Shown here: positions 41,758 to 50,310 of the stretch, piece by piece | Position numbering within the stretch: position 1 is the stretch's first letter | Layout of the letters: each line of letters begins with the position of its first letter | Origin: CAZLDI01 sp964558415 | GTDB lineage: Bacteria; Chloroflexota; Dehalococcoidia; SM23-28-2; RBG-16-64-32 | Direction: 5' to 3' | Length of the DNA: 64,000 bases | Assembly: GCA_964558415.1 (NCBI GenBank) | Contig: CAZLDI010000001.1 | Coordinates: 1-64,000, forward strand | Position numbers and translations under genes: made by a program | Notes under the pieces: generated by a model | Seen by the model: the letters and a program-made list of their open reading frames with translations, nothing else | Databases searched by the model: none | Told to the model about the DNA's origin: nothing

Positions 41758-43095
41758 GTGAACTACCCCGAAGCGATCGAGTATCTCCTCTCCTTCGCGG
41801 ACTTTGAGCGGAGCGGCCGCTTTCAGGACCGCCCGGACGTGGCGCCGATGCTCTCGCTACTGCACCGGCTCGGCGACCCGCACCTTGGGCGTGTGACGGT
41901 GCACGTGGCGGGGAGCAAGGGGAAGGGGAGCGTGGCGGCGATGATCAGTTCGGTCTTGTCCTCTGCGCACGTGAGGGCTGGTCTCTTTAGTAGCCCGCAC
42001 CTGCATTCGTATTGCGAGCGAATCCGGCGCTGTGAGCGAGACATCTCCGAGGAGGACTTCGCCGATCTTGTTTCAGCGCAACTACGGCCCGCGGTCGACG
42101 AGGAGAGGAAAGGCCCCGGCGACCGCCAACTTGTCACTTTTGACCTGCTCACTGCGCTGGGCTTCCACGCGTTTCAGGGCTTGCAAGCGCAAGTGCTGGA
42201 GGTTGGCCTGGGCGGCCGCGTCGACAGCACCAACGTCTTTGAGACGAAGGAGATCGCGGTCATTACGCCGATCTCTCTGGAACACACGGCGATCCTGGGC
42301 AACACGATTGAAGCGATAGCGCGGGAGAAAGCGGCGATCATCACTCCGGGATGCGCCGTCGTCATGGCGCCGCAGTCACACGGCGACGCCGAACGGGTCA
42401 TCCGCGAGGTTGCGGAGTTGGCTGGAGCGGAGATCGTCGACGTTGCGGCACTGTACCAGTGGCAGAAGCTTTCCCACGACCTGAGCGGACAGGAGATACG
42501 CATCGACGGGCCACACGGGGTGCTTGAGACGAAGCTGCCGCTGCTCGGCAGGCACCAGCTGGGGAACGCGGCCACGGCATTCGCGACAGTCAACGCGCTC
42601 TACAACCTGCATCCCGAGCTCGGCGCTTCCGAGGCCGGAGTTGCTCACGGCCTCGCCGCCGTCCAGTGGCCCGGTCGCATGGAGGTGCTGCGCGAACGGC
42701 CGCTCGTGATCGCCGACGGCGCGCACAACCGCGATTCAGCGCGCTGCGTGCGCGAAACGCTGGTTGAGTACTTCAGCAGCGACGGTGCGACGTTCATCGT
42801 CGGCTGCTCCGCGGATAAAGACATTAAGGCGATCGCGGAGGAGCTCGCGCCGCTGGCGAGGTGGGTCATCGCCGCTCAGGCGAAGCACCCGAGAGCGATG
42901 CCGGCGCAACGAATCGAGGAGGCGTTCGGGGCGTTGGGAATCGAGGTGGAGGTTGAGGATAGCGTTGGCGGGGCCATCGATCGAGCAATGGCGGCTGGCG
43001 GCCCGGCCGGGGTAATATGTGTCGTAGGTTCGCTCTTCACGGCGGCGGAGGCGAGGGTGCGCATGCTGGGGGTTGCCGAAAAGCGAAACGGTTGA
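41758..43095 (+). CDS. folC: Folylpolyglutamate/dihydrofolate synthase
   Basis: 445 residues, Mur ligase fold. Seen: the P-loop VHVAGSKGKGSVAAMIS, LFSSPHLHSYCERIR, VLEVGLGGRVDSTNVF, EHTAILG, GRHQLGNAATAFA, WPGRMEVL and IADGAHNRDSA. It adds glutamate to folates. No ribosome site precedes the GTG, which agrees with the -10 box just upstream. The 3' end is 14 bases before fabF. Confidence 0.95.
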   Translation: MNYPEAIEYLLSFADFERSGRFQDRPDVAPMLSLLHRLGDPHLGRVTVHVAGSKGKGSVAAMISSVLSSAHVRAGLFSSPHLHSYCERIRRCERDISEEDFADLVSAQLRPAVDEERKGPGDRQLVTFDLLTALGFHAFQGLQAQVLEVGLGGRVDSTNVFETKEIAVITPISLEHTAILGNTIEAIAREKAAIITPGCAVVMAPQSHGDAERVIREVAELAGAEIVDVAALYQWQKLSHDLSGQEIRIDGPHGVLETKLPLLGRHQLGNAATAFATVNALYNLHPELGASEAGVAHGLAAVQWPGRMEVLRERPLVIADGAHNRDSARCVRETLVEYFSSDGATFIVGCSADKDIKAIAEELAPLARWVIAAQAKHPRAMPAQRIEEAFGALGIEVEVEDSVGGAIDRAMAAGGPAGVICVVGSLFTAAEARVRMLGVAEKRNG

Positions 43096-43109
43096 GACAG
43101 GAGGCAGAT

Positions 43110-44387
43110 ATGGGCCGAAACGGCCGCAACGGTACCCGTGTGGTTGTGACCGGAATGGGCGCCATCACCCCCATCGGCAACTCTGTGCCGGAGTTCTGGG
43201 AAAGCGCCCTGGCCGGCAAGTCAGGCATCGGCATCCTCACCAGCTTCGACCACTCCAACTACCCGGTGCACATCGCAGGCGAGGTGAAGGGGTTCGACCC
43301 CGAGGAGTACATGGAACGCCGCGACGCGCGGCGCATGTCTCGCTTCAGCCAGTTCGCGATCGCCGCCACGCGGCAGGCCCTGCAGCACGCCGACCTCGAC
43401 CTCGACCAGACAGACCGCAACCGCGTGGGGGTGCTTATCGGCAATGGAATCGGCGGCCTCACTGACACTCAGGAGGCCGTGCGCACGATCGATGAGAAGG
43501 GCGGCATGCGGATCGACCCCTTCTTCTTCCCGAAGATGCTGCCGAACATGGCGGCGGCGCACATTAGCCTCGTCTACGGCGCGAAGGGTTACAACAACAC
43601 CGTGATCACCGCCTGCGCGGCCGGCACTCAAGCGATCGGCGACGCAATGGATGTGCTGCGCGCCGGGCGCTGCGACGTGATGATCACCGGCGGGTCTGAG
43701 GCGTCGCTCTGCGAGCTGGGACTTTGCGGCTTCGCGGTTATCCGCGCCCTCTCTTCGCGCAACGACGAGCCGCAGCGTGCCAGCCGTCCCTTCGACGCAG
43801 ACCGCGACGGGTTCGTCGCCGCGGAGGGCTCCGGCGTCTTTATTCTGGAGAACCTTGAGCATGCGCGTGCGCGAAAAGCCCCTATCCTCGCAGAGTTGGC
43901 CGGCTACGGCGCGAGCAACGACGCCTTTCACGTGGTCGCTCCCTCTGAAGACGGTGACGGGGCGATGCGCGCGATGCAGTCCGCGCTGGATGACGCCCAC
44001 GTGTCGCCAGCCGACATCGACTACATCAACGCCCACGGCACGTCGACGCAGCTCAACGACAAGTCCGAGACGCTGGCAATCAAGCGCGTCTTCGGAGAGG
44101 ATGCGTACCGGGTGCCCATCAGCGCCACCAAGTCCATGATCGGCCACTCCTTCGGCGCGGCCGGGGCGATCGAAAGTATCGCCGCGGTGCAGGCTATCCA
44201 GACGGGCGTGATCCCGCCGACGATCAACTATGACACGCTCGATCCGGACTGTGACCTTGACTACACCCCCAACGAGGCGCGGCGGAGCGACGTGAACGTC
44301 GTCCTCAAGAACAGCTTCGGCTTCGGCGGCCAGAACGCGTGCCTCGTGTTCAAGCGCTTCGAGGCTGGAGCGCTCCTTCCAAAATAG
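43110..44387 (+). CDS. fabF: 3-oxoacyl-ACP synthase II
   Basis: 425 residues. Chain elongation in fatty acid synthesis. Seen: RVVVTGMGAITPIGNSV, active-site Cys in ITACAAGTQAIGDA, His in NAHGTSTQLND, ATKSMIGHSFGAAGA, and NSFGFGGQNACLV. ATG at 43110 with ACAGGAGG upstream; longer readings overlap folC. Cotranscribed with folC and galE. Confidence 0.96.
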   Translation: MGRNGRNGTRVVVTGMGAITPIGNSVPEFWESALAGKSGIGILTSFDHSNYPVHIAGEVKGFDPEEYMERRDARRMSRFSQFAIAATRQALQHADLDLDQTDRNRVGVLIGNGIGGLTDTQEAVRTIDEKGGMRIDPFFFPKMLPNMAAAHISLVYGAKGYNNTVITACAAGTQAIGDAMDVLRAGRCDVMITGGSEASLCELGLCGFAVIRALSSRNDEPQRASRPFDADRDGFVAAEGSGVFILENLEHARARKAPILAELAGYGASNDAFHVVAPSEDGDGAMRAMQSALDDAHVSPADIDYINAHGTSTQLNDKSETLAIKRVFGEDAYRVPISATKSMIGHSFGAAGAIESIAAVQAIQTGVIPPTINYDTLDPDCDLDYTPNEARRSDVNVVLKNSFGFGGQNACLVFKRFEAGALLPK

Positions 44388-44394
44388 GGTTCCC

Positions 44395-45372
44395 ATGCAC
44401 GTTCTCGTAGTCGGCGGCGCTGGCTACGTCGGCTCCGTCACCGTCGACGAACTCGTCGCGGCTGGCCACGAGGTCACAGTCATCGACACCCTCGTCTCGG
44501 GCCATCGCGGCTCGCTGAACACGGACGCCGCGCTCGTCCAGGCGGACGTGCGAGATGAGGAGGCGCTGGGACGGCTGTTCACCTCCAACAACTTCCAGGC
44601 CGTCATCAATTTCGGCGGGTATATCCAGGCGGGTGAGTCCGTGCAGCAGCCGGGCCGCTACTTCGCGAACAATATCGGCGGCGCGATAGCCTTGCTCAAT
44701 GCGATGGTCACGTATGGCGTCAGCCGCTTCGTGTTCAGCTCCAGCGCAGCCGTGTACGGCGATCCCGAGCGAGTGCCGATCACGGAGGACGCGCCGATGC
44801 GGCCGATTAACCCCTACGGCGAGTCCAAGGCGGCCGTCGAGCGGCTGTTGGTCTGGTACGAGAAGCGATTCGGCATCCACCACGCTTCGCTGCGTTACTT
44901 TAACGCCTGTGGAGCGACAGAGCGGCGCGGCGAGGACCACCGGCCGGAGACGCACCTGATCCCTAACGTCCTGGCCGTTGCTCTCGGACAGCGGCAGGCC
45001 GTTTCGCTCTTCGGCACTGACTACCCGACTCCGGACGGCACCTGTGTGCGCGACTACGTCCATGTGTCCGACCTGGCGACGGCGCACCTGTTGGCGCTGG
45101 AGAAGACGGCGACGGGCAGCGGCGCGTATAACCTGGCGAACGGACGGGGGTTCAGCAACCGCGAGGTGATCGACGCCGCGCGTCACGTTACCGGTGAGGC
45201 GATCGCTGTCAGCGAGGAACCACGGCGCGGTGGCGACCCCGCCGAACTGTACGCCTCATGCGAGCGCGCCAGGGCTGAGCTGGGTTGGAATGTCCGCTAC
45301 ACGGACCTGGAGGAGATTATCGACACCGCGTGGCGCTGGCACCGAGCGCATCCGAACGGCTACGAAGGCTGA
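44395..45372 (+). CDS. galE: UDP-glucose 4-epimerase
   Basis: 325 residues, extended SDR. Seen: LVVGGAGYVGSVTVDEL, FSSSAAVYGDP, the YxxxK pair in NPYGESKAAVERLL, LRYFNACGA, TPDGTCVRDYVHVSDLA, YNLANGRGFSNREV. Interconverts UDP-glucose and UDP-galactose for envelope sugars. Begins 7 bases after fabF. Confidence 0.94.
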   Translation: MHVLVVGGAGYVGSVTVDELVAAGHEVTVIDTLVSGHRGSLNTDAALVQADVRDEEALGRLFTSNNFQAVINFGGYIQAGESVQQPGRYFANNIGGAIALLNAMVTYGVSRFVFSSSAAVYGDPERVPITEDAPMRPINPYGESKAAVERLLVWYEKRFGIHHASLRYFNACGATERRGEDHRPETHLIPNVLAVALGQRQAVSLFGTDYPTPDGTCVRDYVHVSDLATAHLLALEKTATGSGAYNLANGRGFSNREVIDAARHVTGEAIAVSEEPRRGGDPAELYASCERARAELGWNVRYTDLEEIIDTAWRWHRAHPNGYEG

Positions 45373-45385
45373 CAGGCCATACAGT

Positions 45386-45949
45386 TCAGAAGATGCTCTC
45401 GAACAGCGGCCTGATAACGATCTCGTAGAAGCTGCCCAGGACGAGACCGGTCCAGAACAGCGAGTGGGGTATGCTACCGCCCGCGGAGATCACATACGCC
45501 GGTACGCGCGGCATGTGGAACAGGTGGAACGTCACCGCGCGGAAGAACGGGCCCATGAACCAGACGACGGCTGGAATAGCAAGCCCTTTCTTGATTGCGC
45601 CCTCACGTCCTCTGCTCTCAGCTATCGGCAGCGCGTAGCGGCGGAACCAGCGCCGCCGGCCCAACCAGTCGCGGAGACTGTCCATCGCTCTTTCGCCGTC
45701 GAGGAGGAACAGGAAAACGACCGAGAAGGCCGCCATGATGCCGCCCATCGCGAAGGCGCCGGGCCACCTGCCTAGGGTGGCGATCATGAGTAGCGCCAGG
45801 GGGGTGGCTAGTCGTGCCTCGATGCGCCAGATCGTCAGGGCGGCGCCGACCTTGGGAGTGACGTTGCGGCGCAGTGCGGCGAAGAGGGCAGCAGGCTTTG
45901 CGCCCTCTGTGGGCTGCGCTTCGCCGGTCAGCGTCGCCTCGTTCGCCAT
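45386..45949 (-). CDS. Integral membrane protein, 187 residues
   Basis: No family recognised. Hydrophobic segments at about residues 45-62 (ATPLALLMIATLG), 68-85 (FAMGGIMAAFSVVFLFLL), 125-140 (AIPAVVWFMGPFFRAVTF) and 155-180 (SLFWTGLVLGSFYEIV). The N-terminus is polar. It ends 14 bases from galE (convergent) and begins 13 bases after the thpR stop; the strands match with thpR. Confidence 0.7.
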   Translation of the reverse strand: MANEATLTGEAQPTEGAKPAALFAALRRNVTPKVGAALTIWRIEARLATPLALLMIATLGRWPGAFAMGGIMAAFSVVFLFLLDGERAMDSLRDWLGRRRWFRRYALPIAESRGREGAIKKGLAIPAVVWFMGPFFRAVTFHLFHMPRVPAYVISAGGSIPHSLFWTGLVLGSFYEIVIRPLFESIF

Positions 45950-45961
45950 CAGGTATCGCGT

Positions 45962-46552
45962 CTATTCTACCAGCGGAAACGCAGCGAGTCGCTCGTACAC
46001 CGCACCGCCAGGGCCCAGCGTGCTGTGCATCAGGGAGACCTCGCGAGCTTGAAACTCGGTCGCGGGGACACTGAGCGAAGCGAGCGCGGTCTGGAGCGGC
46101 CCGGCGTCTTCTCGCGTTGCCTCCGGTCTTACCCGCGCGAGCGTAAGGTGGGGCGCAAAAGCCCGCCCTTCACGCGGAAAGCCGATCCTGGCGAGCGCCT
46201 CATCCACGCGGCTTTGGAGAGAATCGAGCGTCTGCGAATCACCTGTCAGGTCTACCCAGAGAACGCGCGGGTTGCGGTTGCCACCGAACGTCCCGGCACG
46301 TCCCAGAGAGAGCGAGTGCACGCGCATCCCCTCCGCCGCTCCCGCGAGAGCCTCTTTGATCGCGGGTACCCTGTCCGAAGGCGTCTCGCCCAGGAACTTC
46401 AGCGTCAGATGGATCCCCTCCGGCCGTACCCACCGCAGGCGCTCCAGCCCGCACCGCCGCAGCTCCGTCTGGAGCCGGCCGAGGGCGTCGCGTACGTTGT
46501 TCGGCAGTTCGATCGCGACGAACAGGCGCAGTTCTTCGTCGCGCGTCGTCAA
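45962..46552 (-). CDS. thpR: RNA 2',3'-cyclic phosphodiesterase
   Basis: 196 residues of the 2H phosphoesterase fold, with both HxTx motifs visible: GIHLTLKFLGE (about residues 45-55) and FAPHLTLARV (about 130-139). LRLFVAIELP at the N-terminus is typical. Its start overlaps the stop of the amidohydrolase gene (ATGA at 46552-46549). Confidence 0.9.
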   Translation of the reverse strand: MTTRDEELRLFVAIELPNNVRDALGRLQTELRRCGLERLRWVRPEGIHLTLKFLGETPSDRVPAIKEALAGAAEGMRVHSLSLGRAGTFGGNRNPRVLWVDLTGDSQTLDSLQSRVDEALARIGFPREGRAFAPHLTLARVRPEATREDAGPLQTALASLSVPATEFQAREVSLMHSTLGPGGAVYERLAAFPLVE

Positions 46553-47388
46553 CGCTCACCCAGCCCCAGCAGGCGCGCAGCGCTGCCACCGAGGACGCGC
46601 GCCAGGTCGCTCGGATCAGGAACGGCCGCCCGCATCTCGTTGATCTGGGCGGCCTGCGAGACGAGCGGGTAGTCGCTGGCCAGGAGGAGGCGGGAAGCGC
46701 CCCAGCGGGCTATGAGATCGGCGTAGGCCGTTTCGGGGTAGAGGTAGCGTCCGGCCGCCGTATCGGCGTAGACGCCGGCTGGGGGTGCGCGGCCGTTCGG
46801 CATGGCGAACGGCAAGCCGCCCGCCAGGTGTGCGCCGACGACTGTGATGTCCGGGTGCTCGACGACGAAGCGGTAGAACGCGCCCAGCCTCAAGCCGTCC
46901 TTGCCCGGATACTCGTGCCCTCCGGCCTCGGTGACGTGGAAGAGCAGGATAAGCGCGTGTTCAGCCGCCAGTGCCGCCAGCCGCGCGCCCGCGTCGCCGC
47001 TGAGGTCCCAACCCTGGCTGTCCGGCCGCAGCTCGCCCAGGCCCTTCGCGCCGGCGCGGGCGCAACGTTCTGCCTCCACCGTCGCCTCATCGCCCGCCGA
47101 CATGTTCACGGTACAGAAGGGGATGATGCGCCCGCCGCTATTCGCCGCCGCTTCCAGCAGATAGTCGTTGTGCCGCACGCACAGCTCGCGGTCCCTCCAC
47201 GCGAACCCGAGGGCCACGCTGACGTCTACACCGGCCTCATCCATGCTGCCCAGCAGGTCTTCCGCGGTTGCGATCTTCGCCTTGGGGCTGGCGTACATCT
47301 CGGCGAAGGTCGGATCGCGGGCCAGGAACTCCTCCCGCTGTTCGCGCACTTCCGGCGGGAAGATGTGAGTGTGGAAGTCGATGATCAC
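46549..47388 (-). CDS. Amidohydrolase-2 family protein
   Basis: 279 residues, TIM-barrel metal-dependent hydrolase. Seen: N-terminal DFHTHIFPP, a Lys-type or conserved patch LGELRPDSQG, LFHVTEAGGHEYPG, VVGAHLAGGLPF, and LLASDYPL near the end. It may be a decarboxylase or hydrolase of the ACMSD-like type. TAGAAT lies six bases before the GTG start (47388), so a leaderless mRNA is likely. Confidence 0.85.
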   Translation of the reverse strand: MIIDFHTHIFPPEVREQREEFLARDPTFAEMYASPKAKIATAEDLLGSMDEAGVDVSVALGFAWRDRELCVRHNDYLLEAAANSGGRIIPFCTVNMSAGDEATVEAERCARAGAKGLGELRPDSQGWDLSGDAGARLAALAAEHALILLFHVTEAGGHEYPGKDGLRLGAFYRFVVEHPDITVVGAHLAGGLPFAMPNGRAPPAGVYADTAAGRYLYPETAYADLIARWGASRLLLASDYPLVSQAAQINEMRAAVPDPSDLARVLGGSAARLLGLGER

Positions 47389-47394
47389 GGGGCG

Positions 47395-47400
47395 ATTCTA
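47395..47400 (-). promoter_or_regulatory. -10 box of a leaderless transcript
   Basis: TAGAAT on the minus strand, six bases before the GTG of the amidohydrolase gene. A divergent TATAAT at 47433-47438 serves the transketolase operon. Confidence 0.55.
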
Positions 47401-47432
47401 GCACCGCGTTGCGTGGCTTAGCGGCGGATTTC

Positions 47433-47438
47433 TATAAT
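47433..47438 (+). promoter_or_regulatory. -10 box upstream of the transketolase operon
   Basis: TATAAT at 47433-47438, about 55 bases before the ATG at 47493. Confidence 0.45.
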
Positions 47439-47492
47439 TAGGCCGGATCATCGTAACTACGCGCGTAAGGCACGCCCCGCAGGAAAGGCACC

Positions 47493-48401
47493 ATGACCCA
47501 GGCCCCAGGCCGCAGCAACGAAGAGCTTGCCGCCATCGCCCGACGGGTGCGGCGGCACATCGTCCAAATGGTCGCGTCGGCGAACTCCGGCCACCCGGGC
47601 GGTTCGCTCTCCGGCGTCGAGATCATGCTGGCGCTGTACTTCCGCGTACTGCGGCACGACCCTGCGAAGCCGCTCTGGCCGGACAGGGATCGCCTGATCG
47701 TCAGCAAGGGCCACGCGACGCCACTGGTGTACGGCGTGCTGGCGGAGGCCGGTTACTTTCCGCTGGAAGAGCTGAGAACGTTCCGCAAGCTCGGCGGGTC
47801 ACTGCAGGGCCACACGGTGATGCAGAAGCCGCCCGGCGTCGAAATGTCCGCGGGGGCGCTAGGGATGGGCCTTTCGTTCGCGCTCGGCTGCGCCCTGGCT
47901 TCGCGGCTCGATGGGCGCGATTCGCACGTCTACTGCCTGTTGAGCGACGGCGATTGTCAGGAGGGACAGACGTGGGAGGCCGCGATGGCGGCGGGCCACC
48001 ACAAAACGCGAAACCTGACGGCGATCGTCGACCGCAACCACATCCAGAACGACGGCTACTCCGACTACGCGCGCTTCAGCGTACCGAACGGCGACCGCCC
48101 GCAGCGGCCCGGCGGCTGGGTGCTGGAGGACATGCACACCGCGAACATCATGAACATGGAGCCGTTCGACGAGAAGTGGCGCGCCTTCGGCTGGAAGGTG
48201 AAGTCCGTGGACGGCCACGACTTGCAGGCCCTCATTGAAGCGCTTGAGGACGTGCGCTCGTCAAAGGAACAGCCCACCACGATCATCTGCGAGACCACGA
48301 AGGGGAAGGGCGTCAGCTTCATGGAGAACAACGCGGATTTCCACGGGAAGGCGCCGTCGCCGGAGCAGCTTGAGCAGGCGCTGAAGGAGCTGGCGGACTA
48401 G
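47493..48401 (+). CDS. Transketolase N-terminal subunit
   Basis: 302 residues. Holds the thiamine diphosphate pyrophosphate site GDGDCQEGQTWEAAMAAG (read as LLSDGDCQEGQ), preceded by SKGHATPLVYGVLAEAG and GVEMSAGALGMGLS, with the NHIQNDGYS loop. It is half of a split transketolase and pairs with the next gene in the non-oxidative pentose phosphate pathway. GCAGGAAAGG precedes the ATG. Confidence 0.9.
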   Translation: MTQAPGRSNEELAAIARRVRRHIVQMVASANSGHPGGSLSGVEIMLALYFRVLRHDPAKPLWPDRDRLIVSKGHATPLVYGVLAEAGYFPLEELRTFRKLGGSLQGHTVMQKPPGVEMSAGALGMGLSFALGCALASRLDGRDSHVYCLLSDGDCQEGQTWEAAMAAGHHKTRNLTAIVDRNHIQNDGYSDYARFSVPNGDRPQRPGGWVLEDMHTANIMNMEPFDEKWRAFGWKVKSVDGHDLQALIEALEDVRSSKEQPTTIICETTKGKGVSFMENNADFHGKAPSPEQLEQALKELAD

Positions 48402-49354
48402 TGGTGCAGGCGGCGAAGGCGGAGGCGACACGCGCGGCGCTCGGGCCAACGCTGGCCCGCCTCTGCCGCGAGGGGCTGGATATCGTCTGCGTCGATGCGG
48501 ACCTCGGCGTTTCGACCTCGGCGGTGAAGTTCGGGCGGGAGTTCCCTGAGCGATTCTTCGCGGTCGGCGTGGCGGAGACGAACATGATCGGGGTAACCGC
48601 CGGCCTCGCGGCGTGCGGGAAGGTCGCCTTCTGCAGTACGTTCGCGGTGTTCGCGCCGGGACACTGCTTCGATCAGCTGCGGATGGCCGCGGCGCAGCCG
48701 AACCTGGGCGTGAAGCTGGTCGCCAGCCACGGTGGGCTGGTCACGGGCGAGGATGGGGCGTCGGCGCAGTCGCTGGAGGACCTGGCGCTGATGCTCTCGA
48801 TGCCCCCGTTCCGCGTCCTTTTCCCGGCGGACTACGTGGAAGCGGAGCAGGCGATCGAAACCGCCGCGCGCACGCCCGGGCCGTTCTACATCCGTACGAT
48901 GCGACCGAAGACAGCTATTCTCTATGGCTCCTCATACAGATTCAAGCTCGGCCGCTGGGACATGCTGCGGCCGGGCACGGACGTCACGCTGGTCGCCTGC
49001 GGCTCGCTGGTGGCGAGCGCGCTCGCCGCGGCGGAGTCGCTCTCGGCGGGCGGCGTCGAGGCGCGCGTGCTGAACGCGTCCTCGCTGCGGCCGGCCGACA
49101 CGGACGCTATCGTCGCGGCGGCGCGTGAGACCGGCGCGATCGTGACAGCCGAAGACCACTTCGTGCACGGAGGTCTGGGCGGCGTTGTGGCGGAGACGCT
49201 AGCAGAGCGCTACCCGGCGCCCCAGGCGTTTGTAGGCATGCGGGACCGCTACGGCACCAGCGGGACGTGGGAAGAGGTGCTGGACCACTTCGAGCTCACT
49301 CCGGAGGCCATTGCGAGGGCGGCTCGGGAGGTCATGGGGCGCAAGCTGCGCTAA
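48401..49354 (+). CDS. Transketolase C-terminal subunit
   Basis: 317 residues. Pyrimidine-binding half: DLGVSTSAVKFGREFPERFFAVGVAETNMIGVTAGLAACG with the ThDP-activating Glu, AFAPGHCFDQLRMA-type stretch, TAEDHFVHGGLGGVVAE and YGTSGTWEEVLDHF. It could also be read as a 1-deoxyxylulose 5-phosphate synthase half, but the pair fits split transketolase better. The GTG overlaps the TAG of the upstream gene by one base. Confidence 0.9.
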   Translation: MVQAAKAEATRAALGPTLARLCREGLDIVCVDADLGVSTSAVKFGREFPERFFAVGVAETNMIGVTAGLAACGKVAFCSTFAVFAPGHCFDQLRMAAAQPNLGVKLVASHGGLVTGEDGASAQSLEDLALMLSMPPFRVLFPADYVEAEQAIETAARTPGPFYIRTMRPKTAILYGSSYRFKLGRWDMLRPGTDVTLVACGSLVASALAAAESLSAGGVEARVLNASSLRPADTDAIVAAARETGAIVTAEDHFVHGGLGGVVAETLAERYPAPQAFVGMRDRYGTSGTWEEVLDHFELTPEAIARAAREVMGRKLR

Positions 49355-49387
49355 CCGTCACCGCCCGCAGTCGTTCCAGCAGAAGAG

Positions 49388-50302
49388 ATGGACCACTCGC
49401 CGGTTCGCATCGCCGCGATCTCACTCCTGGTCACCGCTTGTCTGCTAGGATTCAAGCTGGTGCTGGGGCTGATCAGCAACAGCATCGCGGTTATCTCGGA
49501 CGCGGTCGATAGCGGGACGGACCTTACCGCGGCGAGCGCAGCGCTGATCAGCGTGCGCTATGCGTTGCAGCCGGCAGATAAGGCGCATCCGTACGGTCAC
49601 GGTAAGGCAGAGGCGGTATCCGCCGGCGTGGCGGCGACGATCGTCGGTCTGGGCGGCGGGTTCGTGGTGTTCCAAGCGCTACGGCGCCTGTTCGGCGAGC
49701 AGCCGGACATCGACGTTGGAGTTGGTCTCGCCGCCGAGTTCGTGTCCGCAAGCGCGAACCTTGTGCTGGTGTTCTTTATGCGCCGCGAGGCGCGCCGGTC
49801 GCGCTCGATGGCGCTGGAGGCCGAATCGACGCACCTGCAGACAAACGTGGTGCAGGCGGTCACGATCATTCTCGGTCTCTCGCTTGTCGGCGCCACCGGT
49901 GAAGAGGTTTTCGACCCAATAGTGGCTCTGGGCCTGGCAGCGTACATGGGCTGGACGGCGCTCGGTCTCGTCCGCACCGCTCTTGCGGACATCCTGGACG
50001 AGTCTCTGCCGGCTGATGAGACTGCTGTTATCTACGAGGTGCTCGTCGCCCACCGGGGTGAGGTGCGGGGCTTCCACCGCCTGCGTACCCGCAAGTCCGG
50101 GGCGACGCGACACGTAGACATGCACCTTCTCTTTGATCCAGATCGGACCGTGGCGGAGACCCACCACGTCAGCGATAGCATCGAGCACGAGATCGAGGCG
50201 CGACTTCCGGGCAGCGTGGTTGTCATCCACGCGGAGCCGGACGACGGACGGCACCGCGGCGAGCTGGACGAGCTGGCGCGAGAGCACGGGGGCGAGAAGT
50301 AG
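49388..50302 (+). CDS. Cation diffusion facilitator transporter
   Basis: 304 residues. Six transmembrane segments and a cytosolic C-terminal domain. TM2 has DSGTD, matching Asp45/Asp49 of YiiP, and HPYGHGKAEAV follows. TM5 has HLQTN where zinc transporters have HxxxD, so one ligand is Asn. The tail has RHVDMHLLFDP and VVVIHAEPD, typical of the family. Exports a divalent metal by proton exchange; the metal may differ because of the altered site. No close partner gene. Confidence 0.9.
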   Translation: MDHSPVRIAAISLLVTACLLGFKLVLGLISNSIAVISDAVDSGTDLTAASAALISVRYALQPADKAHPYGHGKAEAVSAGVAATIVGLGGGFVVFQALRRLFGEQPDIDVGVGLAAEFVSASANLVLVFFMRREARRSRSMALEAESTHLQTNVVQAVTIILGLSLVGATGEEVFDPIVALGLAAYMGWTALGLVRTALADILDESLPADETAVIYEVLVAHRGEVRGFHRLRTRKSGATRHVDMHLLFDPDRTVAETHHVSDSIEHEIEARLPGSVVVIHAEPDDGRHRGELDELAREHGGEK

Positions 50303-50310
50303 GGAGCCCC

